64,000 nt of DNA from Gavia stellata. Its lineage: Eukaryota; Chordata; Aves; Gaviiformes; Gaviidae. The notes beneath the pieces were generated by a model. That model was given only the letters and a program-made list of their open reading frames with translations, did not search any database and had not been told where the DNA came from. Location of the stretch: NCBI RefSeq assembly GCF_030936135.1, contig NC_082595.1, forward strand, positions 11,570,430-11,634,429, read 5' to 3'. Below are positions 14,501-25,768 of this stretch, in pieces. Made by a program: the position numbers and the translations under genes. The first letter of the stretch is position 1, and the number at the start of each line of letters is the position of its first letter.

Positions 14501-17500
14501 TTTTATCTGCATTGCAATCTCCACTCTCCTCTTCCATGAAATTGGTTTCCAAGCTAAATTCAGATTCGTGTTTCACATCAGTAAACTCCTCAATTACTCC
14601 ATGACTTGGGTCACAAGAGGTATCTGCACCATCAGCCTGCTCCTGGCCAAGCATCTGCTCTGCTGTGTCTGTAGCTGTGACTTCTTAGAGAGAGAAACGG
14701 GTTACAGTCTCCTGGAAAAGTTACTGTCTATAGCTACCTCTTGCTGGCTAGGCTGTTCCCTTTGAGTTATCAATTGTTTTTCTTTCAATACTCTATACAA
14801 AAAGATAAAAGCAGGCTTTGTGTTTTACAGTAAAGAAGACTTTTGGCTAGCATGCCAAATGTTACATAACATACAACGCATGTTTCCCTAGAGAAAATTA
14901 AAGAAATAATCTATCCGGGGAATATAAGTTTTAGTTTCCAAAGACCCCAAATAACTGAAAATAATAAAAAGTTGACTTCTCTCTCCCAGAATTTCTTTGC
15001 AGACTTCATGAATGAGGATGCCTCGTCATAAGGAAAAGCATGTTTCCTTCCAACTTAAATATTCTTTCCTCTGCTATGAGGCAAACCTTTCCCTCCTCTC
15101 GGTGGCAGCAGCCAAGCCAGATGCTGTGTGAGAGAACAGCTTGCGTCTCCCATGAGTGGGTGAGAACCCCTGGTATGCTGCTCCATGTGGATTTCCTCTG
15201 TGCTCCCGCACAAACAACATCTGAGGAAGCAGCAGTGGGCTGTCTGCCGGAAAATGAGCACAGCTACCCTCTCCCCTGCTAAATCCTTCAGCAGCTGCTG
15301 CTCCCACCCACACAGGGGCAATGGAGCAACAGAGTCTCCGAGCCAGAAGAGCACCCAGCCAACAAGCCAGTCTACACCAGGATCCTGGCTAAAAATAGAT
15401 GTTATTTCAACTTTCTAACTGAAACAACATCGACCAAAGCATGGGAAAAGACAAACTACCTGCTTCCTGCTCTGGAACATCATTCTTATCTTCTTCACCT
15501 CCATCTGCTTCTCCAGTATCCTGGGACCCTTCACTGTCCATTTCTGTCTCACTTTCCCCAGCTTCTTCTGATTCACTTTCATCTTCTTCTTCCTCACTCT
15601 CAGACTCAGGAGAGGTCTTCAGGGTAGCCAGGAGCTTATGATATACAGAGACCTGTTCCACTTCAGTCTCCGAATCGCTTTCTGCACTCGATTTATCAGA
15701 ATTCTCAGACTGGAAGAGAAAACACAAGCGTAACACCAACAACAGTAACACTCTCTTAGGCAGCAGGCAAATACCCTCATCTCTAATTACCATGTTATGT
15801 TTTCCCTCTCCTGTCCTACCCTTACGCAAATGCAATGGAATTTTTCAAAAAAGATCACTATTTTATGCAAATAATTATGCTGGACACCTCCATTTAGATT
15901 TTGAAAGCATCTTGGTAGACTTAGGCTGAAGCGCCTCGTTCTGCACTGATTTGACTTGGAGCATCACAAAATCTGGTTCTTTCAGTCTCAGCTGAGTGAG
16001 GACTTTTGATCTCCACAGACAAGGCATTTACTGAACTGGCACTGGATTTCCTTAAGAAAACCACACACAGAGCAAAAATCGGAGAAGGGCACACATACAA
16101 GGGACAGAGCTCACTGAAAATGCTTCTGGCTTTCAAGAAGGTAAGTGAAATAGCTGTCGGCTGACAATAGCCCACCGGGGAGTCAGTCAGGTTTGGCTCA
16201 ATGGTAAAGCTCTAAGCTTCAAAAGAAGCCAGACTCAGAGCCAGTTCTGTCCCAGTCTCACACAAACAAACAACAGCGTGCCACATTATAGCCAAAATTA
16301 CAGTGAAGCCAGGAGTATAAGCACAGCACTATTTACTTCTTTTTAGCTCCTTTCAGCACAAAGAGGAAAAAAATTAGTAAATATGATACTAATGCACAAA
16401 TGCTAAAGGAAACAAATGAACTAGAATAATTACTTTTTCCACACTACAACTTTGAAGTTTTTTATTAATCTGATGATAAAGGAGGTTAACAAATCCTGAC
16501 TGAAGGAAAAAGTAAAGCACCAGCAATCTGACGAAGAATGAGCATTAACATATTTCTTCAATCAACAGAGAACAAAACATCTCCTAACTCGTGCAACATT
16601 AAGTTCATCAACATTATTAAAACAAGTTAAAGCATGATTTACTTTTCGTTGTGACTAAGTAATATACAAAAAACCCAGGAACAGCTATGTTATTTTCTGC
16701 TGCTTCTGCCCTCTCATGGTATTAGAGTTTTAAGTTAGACGCTGTAGAGAACAATTCAGAGCCACATAAAAATCACATTCATTTTTTTTCTCCTAAATGC
16801 ACGTCTTCTCAAGGGAACAACTTAATCAGCCTGAATAACTCAGTAACGTGAAATGCTTAGTGTTTCACTTCACTGAATGACACAAAAATGAAAGTAAGGA
16901 GAAAATAAAAATATATTACCAGATCACAGATTTGAGTTGCTTCTGGTCTTCCAGACACCCTGAAAAGAAAGCACTAAAATATCTTACTCTGTCAATAATG
17001 TTATACACAGGGTGAAAGAGATGAGGGGGAGAAGAAATTGTTGAGTTACGCAAGCCTTAGAGAAGTTAAAAGAAAGCTTAAAACCAAAGCACCACACAAT
17101 GCTCCTTAGGAAAACAGACTCGTCACTTACCCTGAGAGGTTACCCTCCAAGGTGATGCTACACTCCGTCTGTGAAGCCTAAGTACTCAAGCATTATAACT
17201 GATCGAGAAGAACAGGTTTTGAAGCAGAATCTGGCTCTAATCAGAAGACAAGCTGTTAAAAGGAATCTAAGGAATCTCACTACAAGGGCAGTTTGTGTAA
17301 TAAAGTTAACCAGAGCAAGAGCCTACCTCTAGTACTAAATATTGATCTACTAAGTGGGGAAAAGACACATACTACAGAAAAAACAGCATTAATTAAGCAG
17401 CGTTGGGACTGCAGTTCTGCAAACAAGACACTGTACAAGCTGGGCTTAAACTAACCTCAACTCTTTCAAAAAGACGCTAAGCCTTGAGCGGGACAGAGCG

Positions 17501-18500
17501 TCGCTGCGCAGGGTGAGGCAGAGGACACGGCTCCCCGGCAGGCCAGGGCTCTGCCTTCCGTCCGCGGGGTTCCAGGGTACACACGAGCAACAGCCTTAAG
17601 ACTACCTGCCTGCTGCTAAAGGCGTGCAGCGTTAAACTGAACAGGTGCCCTGACAGCGTCTTCTTCGCGGGCTTCTAAAACTTTACCGCAGCACCAAATC
17701 ACACAGCGTTTGGACTGAGCAGCTTCACTCCTCGCAAGTTTTCATGGGGGGCCAGAAGTAGGGTGTCCTTTCTGAGAGACGGGCACCCTGCAGAGGAAGC
17801 CGTGCCTCTCCTCACGCAAGACCGTCAGTGCTGCGCTGTCGCAGCCTTTGGGAGATGAGGCAGGGGCGTGGGACGAGCAGCGGGAAAGCTGGAGCCCTGA
17901 GAAGCCAAGGGACCGAGCTCCCCTCAAAACGGGAGCCCAGCTCACACTCCGCCGCCCCCCCACCTCCCAGGGCGGCCTCCGGGCTGCGCAGGAAGGCTGT
18001 CCGACACTGCTGCAAAGGAAGCCGAGCCCGGATTTTCTGCCTTTCCTTCGCCTCTCGAGATTGCAAGCTCACGGGCGGCAGTGCAAAATGCAGATGCAAC
18101 TCCCCCCCGTCCCTCCGGAGCCCAGGGAAAGCATGGGAGGGAGCAGCCGCTGCCCAGGCCGGCCTTGGGCTGGGCGGGGTTATTGGGGCCTGGAGCCCCA
18201 GGGCAGCCGGTCCCGCCGCCCCCACGGCCGCCCAGCACCCCCGGCGCAGTCCCCGCTGCCCACCGAGGTTATCCCACCCGGCGGGGAAGCCCCCGGCCCG
18301 CCGAGGGCATCGGGGCGCCCGCCCGGGGCCTCCCGCAAGCCGCGTCCGGCGGCTCCCGGGGCGGGCGGCCGCTGGCAGCCAGCCCGCCCCGGCACTCACT
18401 TGTCATAGAAAGGGTGCTCCTCCCCGAACTCCCGCAGGTGCTTCTTCTGCTTCTTGCTCAGGCTGCGCAGCAGCTCCCGCGCGCCCCGCCGCTTCCCCAT
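3241..18500 (-). CDS. UTP25: UTP25, small-subunit processome component (12 exons, 770 aa)
   Basis: UTP25 (DIEXF, digestive organ expansion factor) is a nucleolar protein of the U3 small-subunit processome, needed for 18S rRNA maturation. Exons (minus, 5' to 3'): 18500-18400, 16959-16920, 15709-15460, 14680-14468, 12377-12289, 10872-10465, 9420-9201, 7353-7151, 5912-5730, 5076-4964, 4544-4299, 3487-3241. Every junction is GT-AG and phases join to 2313 nt, close to the human protein of about 756 aa. The start is the first ATG before [20 protein letters not shown], which matches the family N-terminus. A Ser/Glu/Asp-rich acidic part (residues about 48-131) precedes a DEAD-box-helicase-like fold. 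The motif II position reads DQAD (residues 494-497) rather than DEAD, as in the family, so ATPase activity is doubtful. The C-terminus [18 protein letters not shown] to VTGENE is near identical to the mammalian protein as I recall it. Confidence 0.97.
4299..4544 (-). CDS. UTP25: UTP25 exon 11
   Basis: It encodes [40 protein letters not shown] and [16 protein letters not shown]. This is the second RecA-like half of the family fold. Confidence 0.97.
4964..5076 (-). CDS. UTP25: UTP25 exon 10
   Basis: It encodes [20 protein letters not shown] and [17 protein letters not shown], ending inside an Arg codon before GTACTC. Confidence 0.96.
5730..5912 (-). CDS. UTP25: UTP25 exon 9
   Basis: It encodes [39 protein letters not shown] and [15 protein letters not shown]. 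It is 61 codons, in phase at both ends. Confidence 0.97.
7151..7353 (-). CDS. UTP25: UTP25 exon 8, DQAD motif
   Basis: It encodes [20 protein letters not shown], an [10 protein letters not shown] stretch and [19 protein letters not shown]. The DQAD tetrad replaces the helicase DEAD box. The acceptor is GGACAG and the donor GTGCGT. Confidence 0.97.
9201..9420 (-). CDS. UTP25: UTP25 exon 7
   Basis: It begins [20 protein letters not shown] (the motif Ia area) and ends with [20 protein letters not shown]. The acceptor is ACACAG and the donor GTAATG. Confidence 0.97.
10465..10872 (-). CDS. UTP25: UTP25 exon 6, start of helicase-like core
   Basis: This is the longest exon (136 codons, phase 0 at both ends). 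It holds [49 protein letters not shown] and [10 protein letters not shown]. No Walker A P-loop is visible, in keeping with the degenerate helicase fold of this family. Confidence 0.97.
11544..11568 (+). repeat. A25 homopolymer
   Basis: A run of 25 A in UTP25 intron 5. No retroposed body is recognisable upstream of it. Confidence 0.9.
12289..12377 (-). CDS. UTP25: UTP25 exon 5
   Basis: It encodes [20 protein letters not shown] and a Ser/Lys-rich tail. It aligns with the DPFLQHVNKELKEK stretch of the human protein. The donor is GTAACA. Confidence 0.92.
12378..14467 (-). other. UTP25 intron 4, nothing recognised
   Basis: Intronic sequence of moderate AT content. A 108-codon open frame on the plus strand at 13628-13954 shows no family resemblance. 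No snoRNA with clear C and D boxes was picked out by eye. Confidence 0.5.
14468..14680 (-). CDS. UTP25: UTP25 exon 4
   Basis: It contains [20 protein letters not shown], the most conserved N-terminal block of the family. The upstream AAGAAG acceptor and the GTAAAA donor keep the frame. Confidence 0.94.
15460..15709 (-). CDS. UTP25: UTP25 exon 3, acidic region
   Basis: It encodes [20 protein letters not shown], the conserved [10 protein letters not shown], then a run rich in Ser, Glu and Asp. The acceptor is TTCCAG and the donor GTAGTT. Acidic Ser-rich parts of this kind are common in nucleolar proteins and are possible CK2 sites (inference). Confidence 0.95.
16920..16959 (-). CDS. UTP25: UTP25 exon 2 (40 nt)
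   Basis: A short exon lies between TTTTCAG and GTAATA. It completes the split Lys codon and adds [13 protein letters not shown]. The human protein has KEAKPQICQLSE here, which supports the call despite the small size. Confidence 0.88.
18400..18500 (-). CDS. UTP25: UTP25 exon 1
   Basis: This coding part encodes [20 protein letters not shown] then [13 protein letters not shown], and ends in phase 2 before a GTGAGT donor. The Lys/Arg-rich start is the likely nucleolar targeting part. It lies inside the CpG island. Confidence 0.95.
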
Positions 18501-18519
18501 GCCGGCCCCACCGCCCACC

Positions 18520-18525
18520 CACGTG
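18520..18525. promoter_or_regulatory. CACGTG E-box just upstream of the UTP25 ATG
   Basis: A canonical E-box lies about 20 bp upstream of the start codon. E-boxes of this type bind MYC/MAX and USF, and MYC drives many ribosome-biogenesis genes. That it acts on UTP25 is inferred from position only. Confidence 0.5.
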
Positions 18526-18537
18526 GGGCGCTCCACC

Positions 18538-18566
18538 GCGCTTTACGGCGCGCTTTACGGCGCGCT
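18538..18566. repeat. 12-bp tandem repeat in the UTP25 promoter
   Basis: The unit GCGCTTTACGGC occurs twice end to end (18538-18549, 18550-18561), followed by the first five bases of a third copy. It lies 38-66 bp upstream of the ATG and could be a doubled factor site. Confidence 0.8.
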
Positions 18567-18840
18567 CGTAGCGCCGCTGTCGCGCTGCCGTACGGCGGGG
18601 CCCGCGCCCCGGCGCCTCCCCAGTGATGCCGGGGGCGGGTGTCGCGCCTTCGGCAGCGGATTTAAGCCGCGGCTGGGGACGGCGGGGCCGCGGGGCTGGA
18701 AGGAGAGGCTGCGGCCGCGTTCTTCGGGCAGGGACTGGGCCTCGCCCCGCCGCCGGCCAGCGTTTGGCGGGGGAGGGGGAAGCGTTCCGTGGCGGGCGCG
18801 GGGTGGTTACACCTGCGGGCCTCGCTAGGGAAGACAAACT

Positions 18841-21640
18841 CTGGCAGGGTTTATTTGTCCCAAACGGTTTTCAAAATCAACAACGTCCCGAAAACGCACA
18901 CCGTAACCTCGAACTTCGAGCTGGCCGCTACGCGTTTCTGCTGCGGTCAGAAGTCACGCTGACTTGGTGATCGAGGAAAGCTGCTGATGAGCACGTTGTC
19001 AGCAAACCGGACATCTCAAATACACACTGCTGCCATCGCTCCTCTTCTCCAGGTTCCCAGAGCTTCCATGTCTTTGCGAGGCCTGAGAGCAGTCACGCCC
19101 GCAGTTCCTACTCCCTCGCGCTTTCTGTAAATCCCCGCAAGAGAAGGAGCGGTGGTGATAACCTCGCGCTTGCGGGAGGGCAGGTGGGTGGCTGGAAGGA
19201 GGTGCAGAGTGTAATTAGGGTGGGCAGAAAAGGTTTTGAAGAGCTGCTGCTTTTCCCTTTACACTGCATTCACTGCACCTGGAAGCTATTGTAAGTTATT
19301 AGCATAGTATTTTTCCTGTATACATTTGGGGATACATTAGGCAAGCGCAGGGCATCTGCACAAGCTGGGACTCTGCCAGAGAGCTCCAATTTCTGCTCCG
19401 GAAACGGGTCATTAAGAGGAAGCTCTGAGCTTTAGTCACAAGAAGAAAATTTTTTTAATTCTTGCAGCATTATAGATTAATGCAATGTTACTTCTGATCT
19501 CTGTTTAGATACAGAAGCAGTAATAATCTAAATCCAATCTAACCTACCCAAGAGACTGATCCTCTGCAAATGGCATATTCATGTGGACACTACTTGAGCA
19601 CCTTCCCGAACTGACCTATGATCTGCAGTGCTTTCCTAAAAGCTACTCGTTTCCTGGGAAAACCTCTGCGATAAGGCTAGGGGAGGAGGAAGAAGAGGCC
19701 CAACAGAAGTCCTTAATGTTCAGACTGCTTTAATCTAAAAGGTAAAATCAAAAGCTCCAAATGAAATCATGCTAAATTCTGGATCTTCTAACATCTTACT
19801 GCTGAATCTTACTGAATGCTGCTGTAAGGGTGACATTTAATGCTTTAGTGTGCACAAAGATACACAATTCCCCAGAAACCACCTTACATTATGTCAACTA
19901 AGAAACTAAATTAAAACTCAACTCTTTGCTTTAAAGTTCTTTATATTCTTTATATCCCCTGTTTCTGTATGACCTAGCAGAAACTCCTCTGACCTTTGGC
20001 AAGGAGGGGCTCCACAGTCCACTGATGCTTTCCCCCCTGTAAAGTATGCACAATAGATTCCAGTTTGTCTCCTGGAGAAAAGAGTACCCGAACTAAGTGA
20101 AAGCAAGATAATTCCGAATGGGATGGAGGCATGGAATACTTTTGGGGGAAATGGTTTAGCAGCTGGTGACTGTAGCTTCTAGGTAGTCTGTCTTGTCTTG
20201 TGGGCATCCATGGATTTGGCTGAAGCAAGTAAGCATTTTAACTGCACTTCAGTTACACAGAAGCCTCTGGGAGTTCCTCCTGTGTGTTGTTAATACCACT
20301 GTCTGCCCGTTCAGTAAAACCAGGCAAGTTGACCGACTTTGCAGATAAACCCTTCTGGTGTGGAGGAAGTTCTCTTAATCCAGATCATTCTACTGACCCG
20401 GTTTACCGAGTAGCCCCACAGCAGATAGACGTGAGCGGTAATCAGCTGTGGCCCAGCAATAGAAATGTCCTTAGTAGGCTCTGTCAAAGCCAACACATTG
20501 TGTAACAACACTGACTGAAATAAAGTTATTTCTGACTACCAGTTTTTTTTGTGGAGTTGGCAGCCATGCTCTGTAAGAGGAAGAATATTGTCAATCAATC
20601 CTACCTCTGTCAGAAGTGTGGAAAAGGAGGTTTATTTGTATGTTGCAGTAATTGCTGCTTATTGACTTCTACAGTTTGGCATTGGGAGGCAGCAGGAAGT
20701 GCAGGAATCTTTCTTCAGAGCTGAACCATGAGGGCTCAGGAGCTTTTTGGGGACTGAACTTGGGCACAACTGCTAAGGTAGTAAACAACTGGAAGCCTGT
20801 GCATTCATATATATTTGTTAAAACAGAAACCAAAAGGGGAAATTACAGGAAGTTGGTGGTAGTGGTAGTAAGGATATAGCTTGGATTTAAGTGTTGTTTG
20901 TACACTCTTTCAAAAATTCTGGCTATATTTCACACTACTTAGCTGAGTTTCGTTCTGCTTTTTAACGTTGCCTTATGAATTAAAAATGCATTAATCTTGT
21001 TCTTTTGTGATGCTCTGAATGCCAGCACTTGATTCTCTGATCATTTATTCATACTTATTTTGACAGTAACGGGGAAGTTTTTCTACCAGTTTACAAGATT
21101 TGGACCTGTAGCTTAGTATCTACTGTCACCCCATTTTCCTTCATCCTGACTTCAATTTAAGCCTTGAAACTGATTATACTTCTGGGACTGCTGCCCCCTT
21201 TCTGCTCAACTCCTTCCCCTCTCCTCCCCACACCTTGTGTGAGCAGGATCCTACTTGGGTAGCATTTGGTGTTCAGGATTAAACTGTTTGTGAACTACTT
21301 AAAACATTGTGGTGCCATTCACAAGCATGTCTTAGAAGACGTGGTCCCCAGGAGATGAACACCTCAGCTTCTCTGTGGTGAGGCACAGGCAGCAAAGCAG
21401 TACTGACCTTGATATCCCATGGGACTAGAACACATGTAGCCACCCAGTGTGGTATGATAATCCTTTTCTTAAAGTAGATCTCTCTTTCTCAGAGAACATA
21501 TAGCAACAACTGATTTTTTTAATGTTTCCAACTTCCAGGCCAGATGCAACACATTTTTCCCAAGGCAGTCAAGAGGAGGAGAATGTAATGGAAGTCCTTT
21601 CTGTTTCGTATCAGGGGCCGTACAAGTAACAGCTACAGGT
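18841..21640. other. Intergenic, no gene recognised
   Basis: Mixed-composition sequence upstream of the UTP25 island. Short open frames (about 60-85 codons) around 19918-20505 show no family resemblance. In mammals IRF6 lies upstream of UTP25, but no IRF DNA-binding-domain exon is visible. Confidence 0.5.
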
Positions 21641-21779
21641 CAACCTCTGCATGTGTTGAAGCATTTCTTCCACGTTAGACAACTGCAGGCACGCCAACAT
21701 AGGAGCTCAGTAACGTACCTGGCAGGCTTGGGCAGGGCTCAGCGCTGTGACACAGGCTTGCATAGATGGGCCCGTCTTA

Positions 21780-22250
21780 AGGCCGTGTTTTCCCCCCGAG
21801 ATGCTGGAGTGGCACGGGAAGAACGCCATCCGAGGGGCACCGGCAGAGCCACCTCCGGCCCGCGGGCCCGAGCGCCCAGCCGACCCGAGCCCCTCGTGTC
21901 AGCGGTGAGCGCAGTACCCAGGGCTGGCTGGCGCTTCAGCAGCGGGAACGCGCTGTAACCCGGGCAGGCAGCTCAGCCGTCGGGCGCCGGTGGCCTTTCC
22001 GGGCCACTTCCCTTCCCTTCCCTCGCAGCGGGGGGCAGGCGGGTGGGTGCGCGCAGATCATCCCCGCGGGTGGGAGCAGCGGGCGCGGGGACCCTCGCTT
22101 CTGCCGGTGTCGGTGGGGGAGCGCCCGCCACCCGCGCTTGGCTGTCGGCCCGGGGCTTTACAGCCTGAACGAGCAGGGGGGAAAGGGAAACGCTGGGGGG
22201 GAGTGCTGAACCTGGTTCCCGGAGGCTCTCTCCACAGCTTTTCCACAACT
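21780..22250. promoter_or_regulatory. Orphan CpG island
   Basis: This stretch of about 470 bp is rich in CG dinucleotides, while its flanks are AT-rich. No coding exon of a known family begins here on either strand. It may be the promoter of a non-coding RNA or an unrecognised first exon; the frames across it are GC-driven. Confidence 0.6.
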
Positions 22251-22259
22251 CCGTTCTAA

Positions 22260-25200
22260 ATGAAACGCAACTGCTAATCACTCCCTCCACTTACAAATTC
22301 TAAACCAAGTTGCTAGCTGAACTTGCATTTCTGAAGAAGTGAAATCAGTTAACTTACACTGGAGCTTCTAGCTGCTAGCATGGACCATACCACCAGCAAT
22401 GTTCTTTTTACAGATTTCCTATGCACCAGCGTCTTTGATTCCGGCAATAATACTGGAAAGAAAATCAAGGCAAAAAGCTTGAATTACTTGTCATCTGTTC
22501 TGCTGACCTAATTCTGTCAGCAGCCACGATTAAACCCCGTCAGCAGAAGTCTGCTGATGCTACCTGTGCATCTTCAGCACTTTCATCTTCATGACACGTT
22601 CCAGAGATACGCGGTTTATAAAAGCCGCTTCCTTGATTTTAGAGAACTCTGCTAATCTGAACATAACGGATTCCTCGTTGCTAGCTCACTGCCCTCATTC
22701 TTTTGTCTCATTTCATTTATCAGTAAAGCACTCACTTTATGCTTTTTTTCATCCCTGGTTTTCTACTTTTGCCTTTTCCCTTGTGAGATACCATTTTTTC
22801 ATTTTAGTGTGTGTTTTTAATTAGAATAAATGTATTGATCACACTCTTCCTATCCAAATGCACAAATGAAGAGCTAAACTTGCAATCATTTTGCCATACG
22901 TTACTTAGGCAGTGTAAGTTACACCATGGACTGTAGCACATAGCTTATAAAGTTGAATGCTGATTTATTTACTGTATGCTGTTTTGTGGCATATAATAAA
23001 AAGAAAGATACTGGCTTGAAGCAATGTGAAGGGTAAGAGAGGAGTTCATTTCTTCCTTCATCTGAGTCTATCCTTGCTTAATCTTCTCTGTTGCCTCCTG
23101 CTATGCATCAGCCCTGGTAACATTTCCTGGTAACAGCTGGCACCTATGCAAAGGCAAGTACCTTGATGTTGCCTTGATGTGCTATTTGCATAAATGTAGA
23201 GAATAACAAGAAATAATTACCAGTGAAAATAAAAAAGCAGAGCCATGACCAAATATAGTGTTTGGCAGCTGCTGACTTGAAACATAAAATTAAATTTTTA
23301 TCACAACCCCCTCTAAACTTTCTGCTTGTTCACAGGCTACTTAACAAAACTGAAAGTTCTCTGCACAAGAACGTGAATGAGTACCTCTGGAGTGGCCATG
23401 TCAGCACGCCAGTTCAGCTGCAGGACTTGCAGGATGTGGCACGACTTTTTTGGTGAAAGAATGATGCTATTCTCTTCTAAAGAGTAACACAATCACCCTT
23501 TGAAGCTAATTGGAGTTGATGTGCTGGCCTACTGAAAGAGCAGAGCATGGCCATATTTAAGGCGAGAGATTTTTAAAACTTCTTTATCCCTCTTTCTCTA
23601 GCATTAATGAGCAACAAAAAGTTACTCGGGCAAGTATTTTTTACTTATGTATGCAAGTTGCTTGTTTGTTTATTCTTACACAAAACTAATTTAGCTAAGA
23701 ACAGAACTGCTGGGTGCTTTTGTATTAAACATCTGTTCTCAAATAGCCATATTTAATCTAATATTCTTATTTTGCTGATGGAAACTAAGTTTAGAAACTG
23801 CTTTGCTGCTGTTTTTTGTTTGGGTTTTTTTTGCCAGTGTGAGCTGTATTTTGAGTGATGGTATTAAAAATCAAGCTGCAATTCTTTTCACAATAAAATG
23901 GCTGGTAAGTTTACTGACACTGTAATTCCTTAAACTGTAGTTACTATAATGTATTGTTACTGTAAAACCCACTGCAATGAACTTAGTATTCTTTAAAGAA
24001 CTACCAAGCTTACGCACTGATATAGAATATGGAGAATAAGATAGCATCTTCAATGTCATGTCTCTTAAAATTTTCATCTGGTTTGGAGGGGGGAGCATTT
24101 TAGAAAGATCCAAGGTACACTAGCCATATAAGCTGCCTGAATCCATGTGTTGTCTATAGCAACATTAGCTTAACACACACACACCCCATTTATGTAGAAG
24201 CATATATAATACAGTAGATATAGCTTAACTGACAGCTTGGTAGACGTGCATTCCAGCTTGTATGCCAGAAATGGAAAACTGAATGTGAAAGAAGGGGATG
24301 AAGACATAGCCCTAAACCTTCTGTGGACACCCAGAAAAAGGGATATGTTCTTTTCAGCATTTCAAACTAGTTCTGCAGTACATCCGTGCCCAGTTTGTTG
24401 AAAATGGTTTGGAGAGAGTATAGAAGGCCAGGTTTTCCAACCCTTGATACCCTGCATTGGGACAAGTTATTGTTTGAAAGTGAAGTAAAGGTAGAGATTT
24501 GAATGAGATGCTGGAGAAAAGAGGAAGGAAATCTGTATTATGACTTTCTCTGCTTTTGGGTGGATGCCAACGTCAGTTTAAAATTGATCCTGTTTAAAAT
24601 ACTAGAATTCTTTTTTATCCCAAGTAGTTACTGAACTAATCTATGTTTTTATTTTTTTATGTTCCCTCTTGGATAATACAGAATGATTGTTTTGGTCTGA
24701 AAGTTTCATCACTGCATTTGATTTTTCATGGCAAACTAAACCTTCCGCTATTGACTTTCTTAGCAGCATGACCACCATACTCTGAAGTGGCTCTAGCCAG
24801 TTCTAGGTATCTGAAGTTGCTGTACATGTTTGGAGTCTTGTTGGTGTTAGTTATGATGTCACTGTGTCTCCATAATGTAGCTATTTTAACTTTCTCTGAG
24901 CAAAAGGTGAAACTTTTCTACTCTAATGGCTTAGGGAAAAAGCCCTCTGCATATTTTCATCAGTAACTAACATAAAAAAACCCCTATTATTTTGAACTGG
25001 AAACATATTCTAATACTGAAGTAAAGAAGAGTTAATATTTACATGGCAAGAGGGAATGAAAGATGAGCGGTAATAATGTGCTGATGTATGAAAGACCTTG
25101 CATCAGCAGATGTGATACACTGATTACGTGCTTTTTGATACTATCAAGTGGCATTTTATTTAAGTAGAAATAAGAAACCGTGTACTTTTTATCAATCATG

Positions 25201-25768
25201 TTTCTTGTAACTCAATAAATAGCATTTCCAAAGAAAGGTACTTTTTGTTAGGAGAACTAGGAATTTTAGATTTAACAGTGAGACAGTAACTTCTTTTTCA
25301 GAGGTACGCAAAATGCCGAATCCCACAATGCTGTCCTCTTACAGTACAAAAATATGTATAAAACAGTTACAGAGGAGAAACATTACATGTGCTGTGTGCA
25401 CCCACCTAAACAAATGAATTACTTGTATTAAAAGGGTTTTTTTAATATTCTTAGTGTTTCCTATTTCTTCTCTGATTCCTGTATCTTAAAGAAACTGGGT
25501 CAGTTGAGGTACTGAGTACATATGGGCATACAGGGGTACACCCATTCCCTGGTGCACTGATACACTGTCATACACTCAACCTCTGAGTGCCTTAGTGATT
25601 TATCATGGTTGGCTTATGAATGAATGTCAGAAATGTAACTTTCACTTTTCACCACACAAATGGACAAGAATACTGGTTTTTTTGTGGAAAAAATACCCAT
25701 TAACTTGAGCAAGCTAGTCAGAGGGAAACCTGAGGGTGAAATGTTTAAATAGTGGTGTACTAGGTTTG
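22260..25768. other. AT-rich intergenic stretch, nothing recognised
   Basis: No gene, tRNA or clear repeat is seen. Only short open frames occur, with no matching splice sites. Confidence 0.5.

Larger units (their letters stand above)
17740..18840. promoter_or_regulatory. CpG island at the UTP25 promoter
   Basis: CG dinucleotides and G+C content rise sharply here compared with both sides. The island covers UTP25 exon 1 and about 340 bp upstream. There is no obvious TATA box, as is usual for housekeeping genes. GC-rich open frames on both strands are by-products of the base composition. Confidence 0.85.

Noticed and set aside
17828-18571. Long plus-strand open frame (247 codons) over the UTP25 island
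   Set aside because: It is Pro/Arg/Ala-rich with no family resemblance, overlaps UTP25 exon 1 on the other strand, and sits in a CpG island where stop codons are rare by composition.
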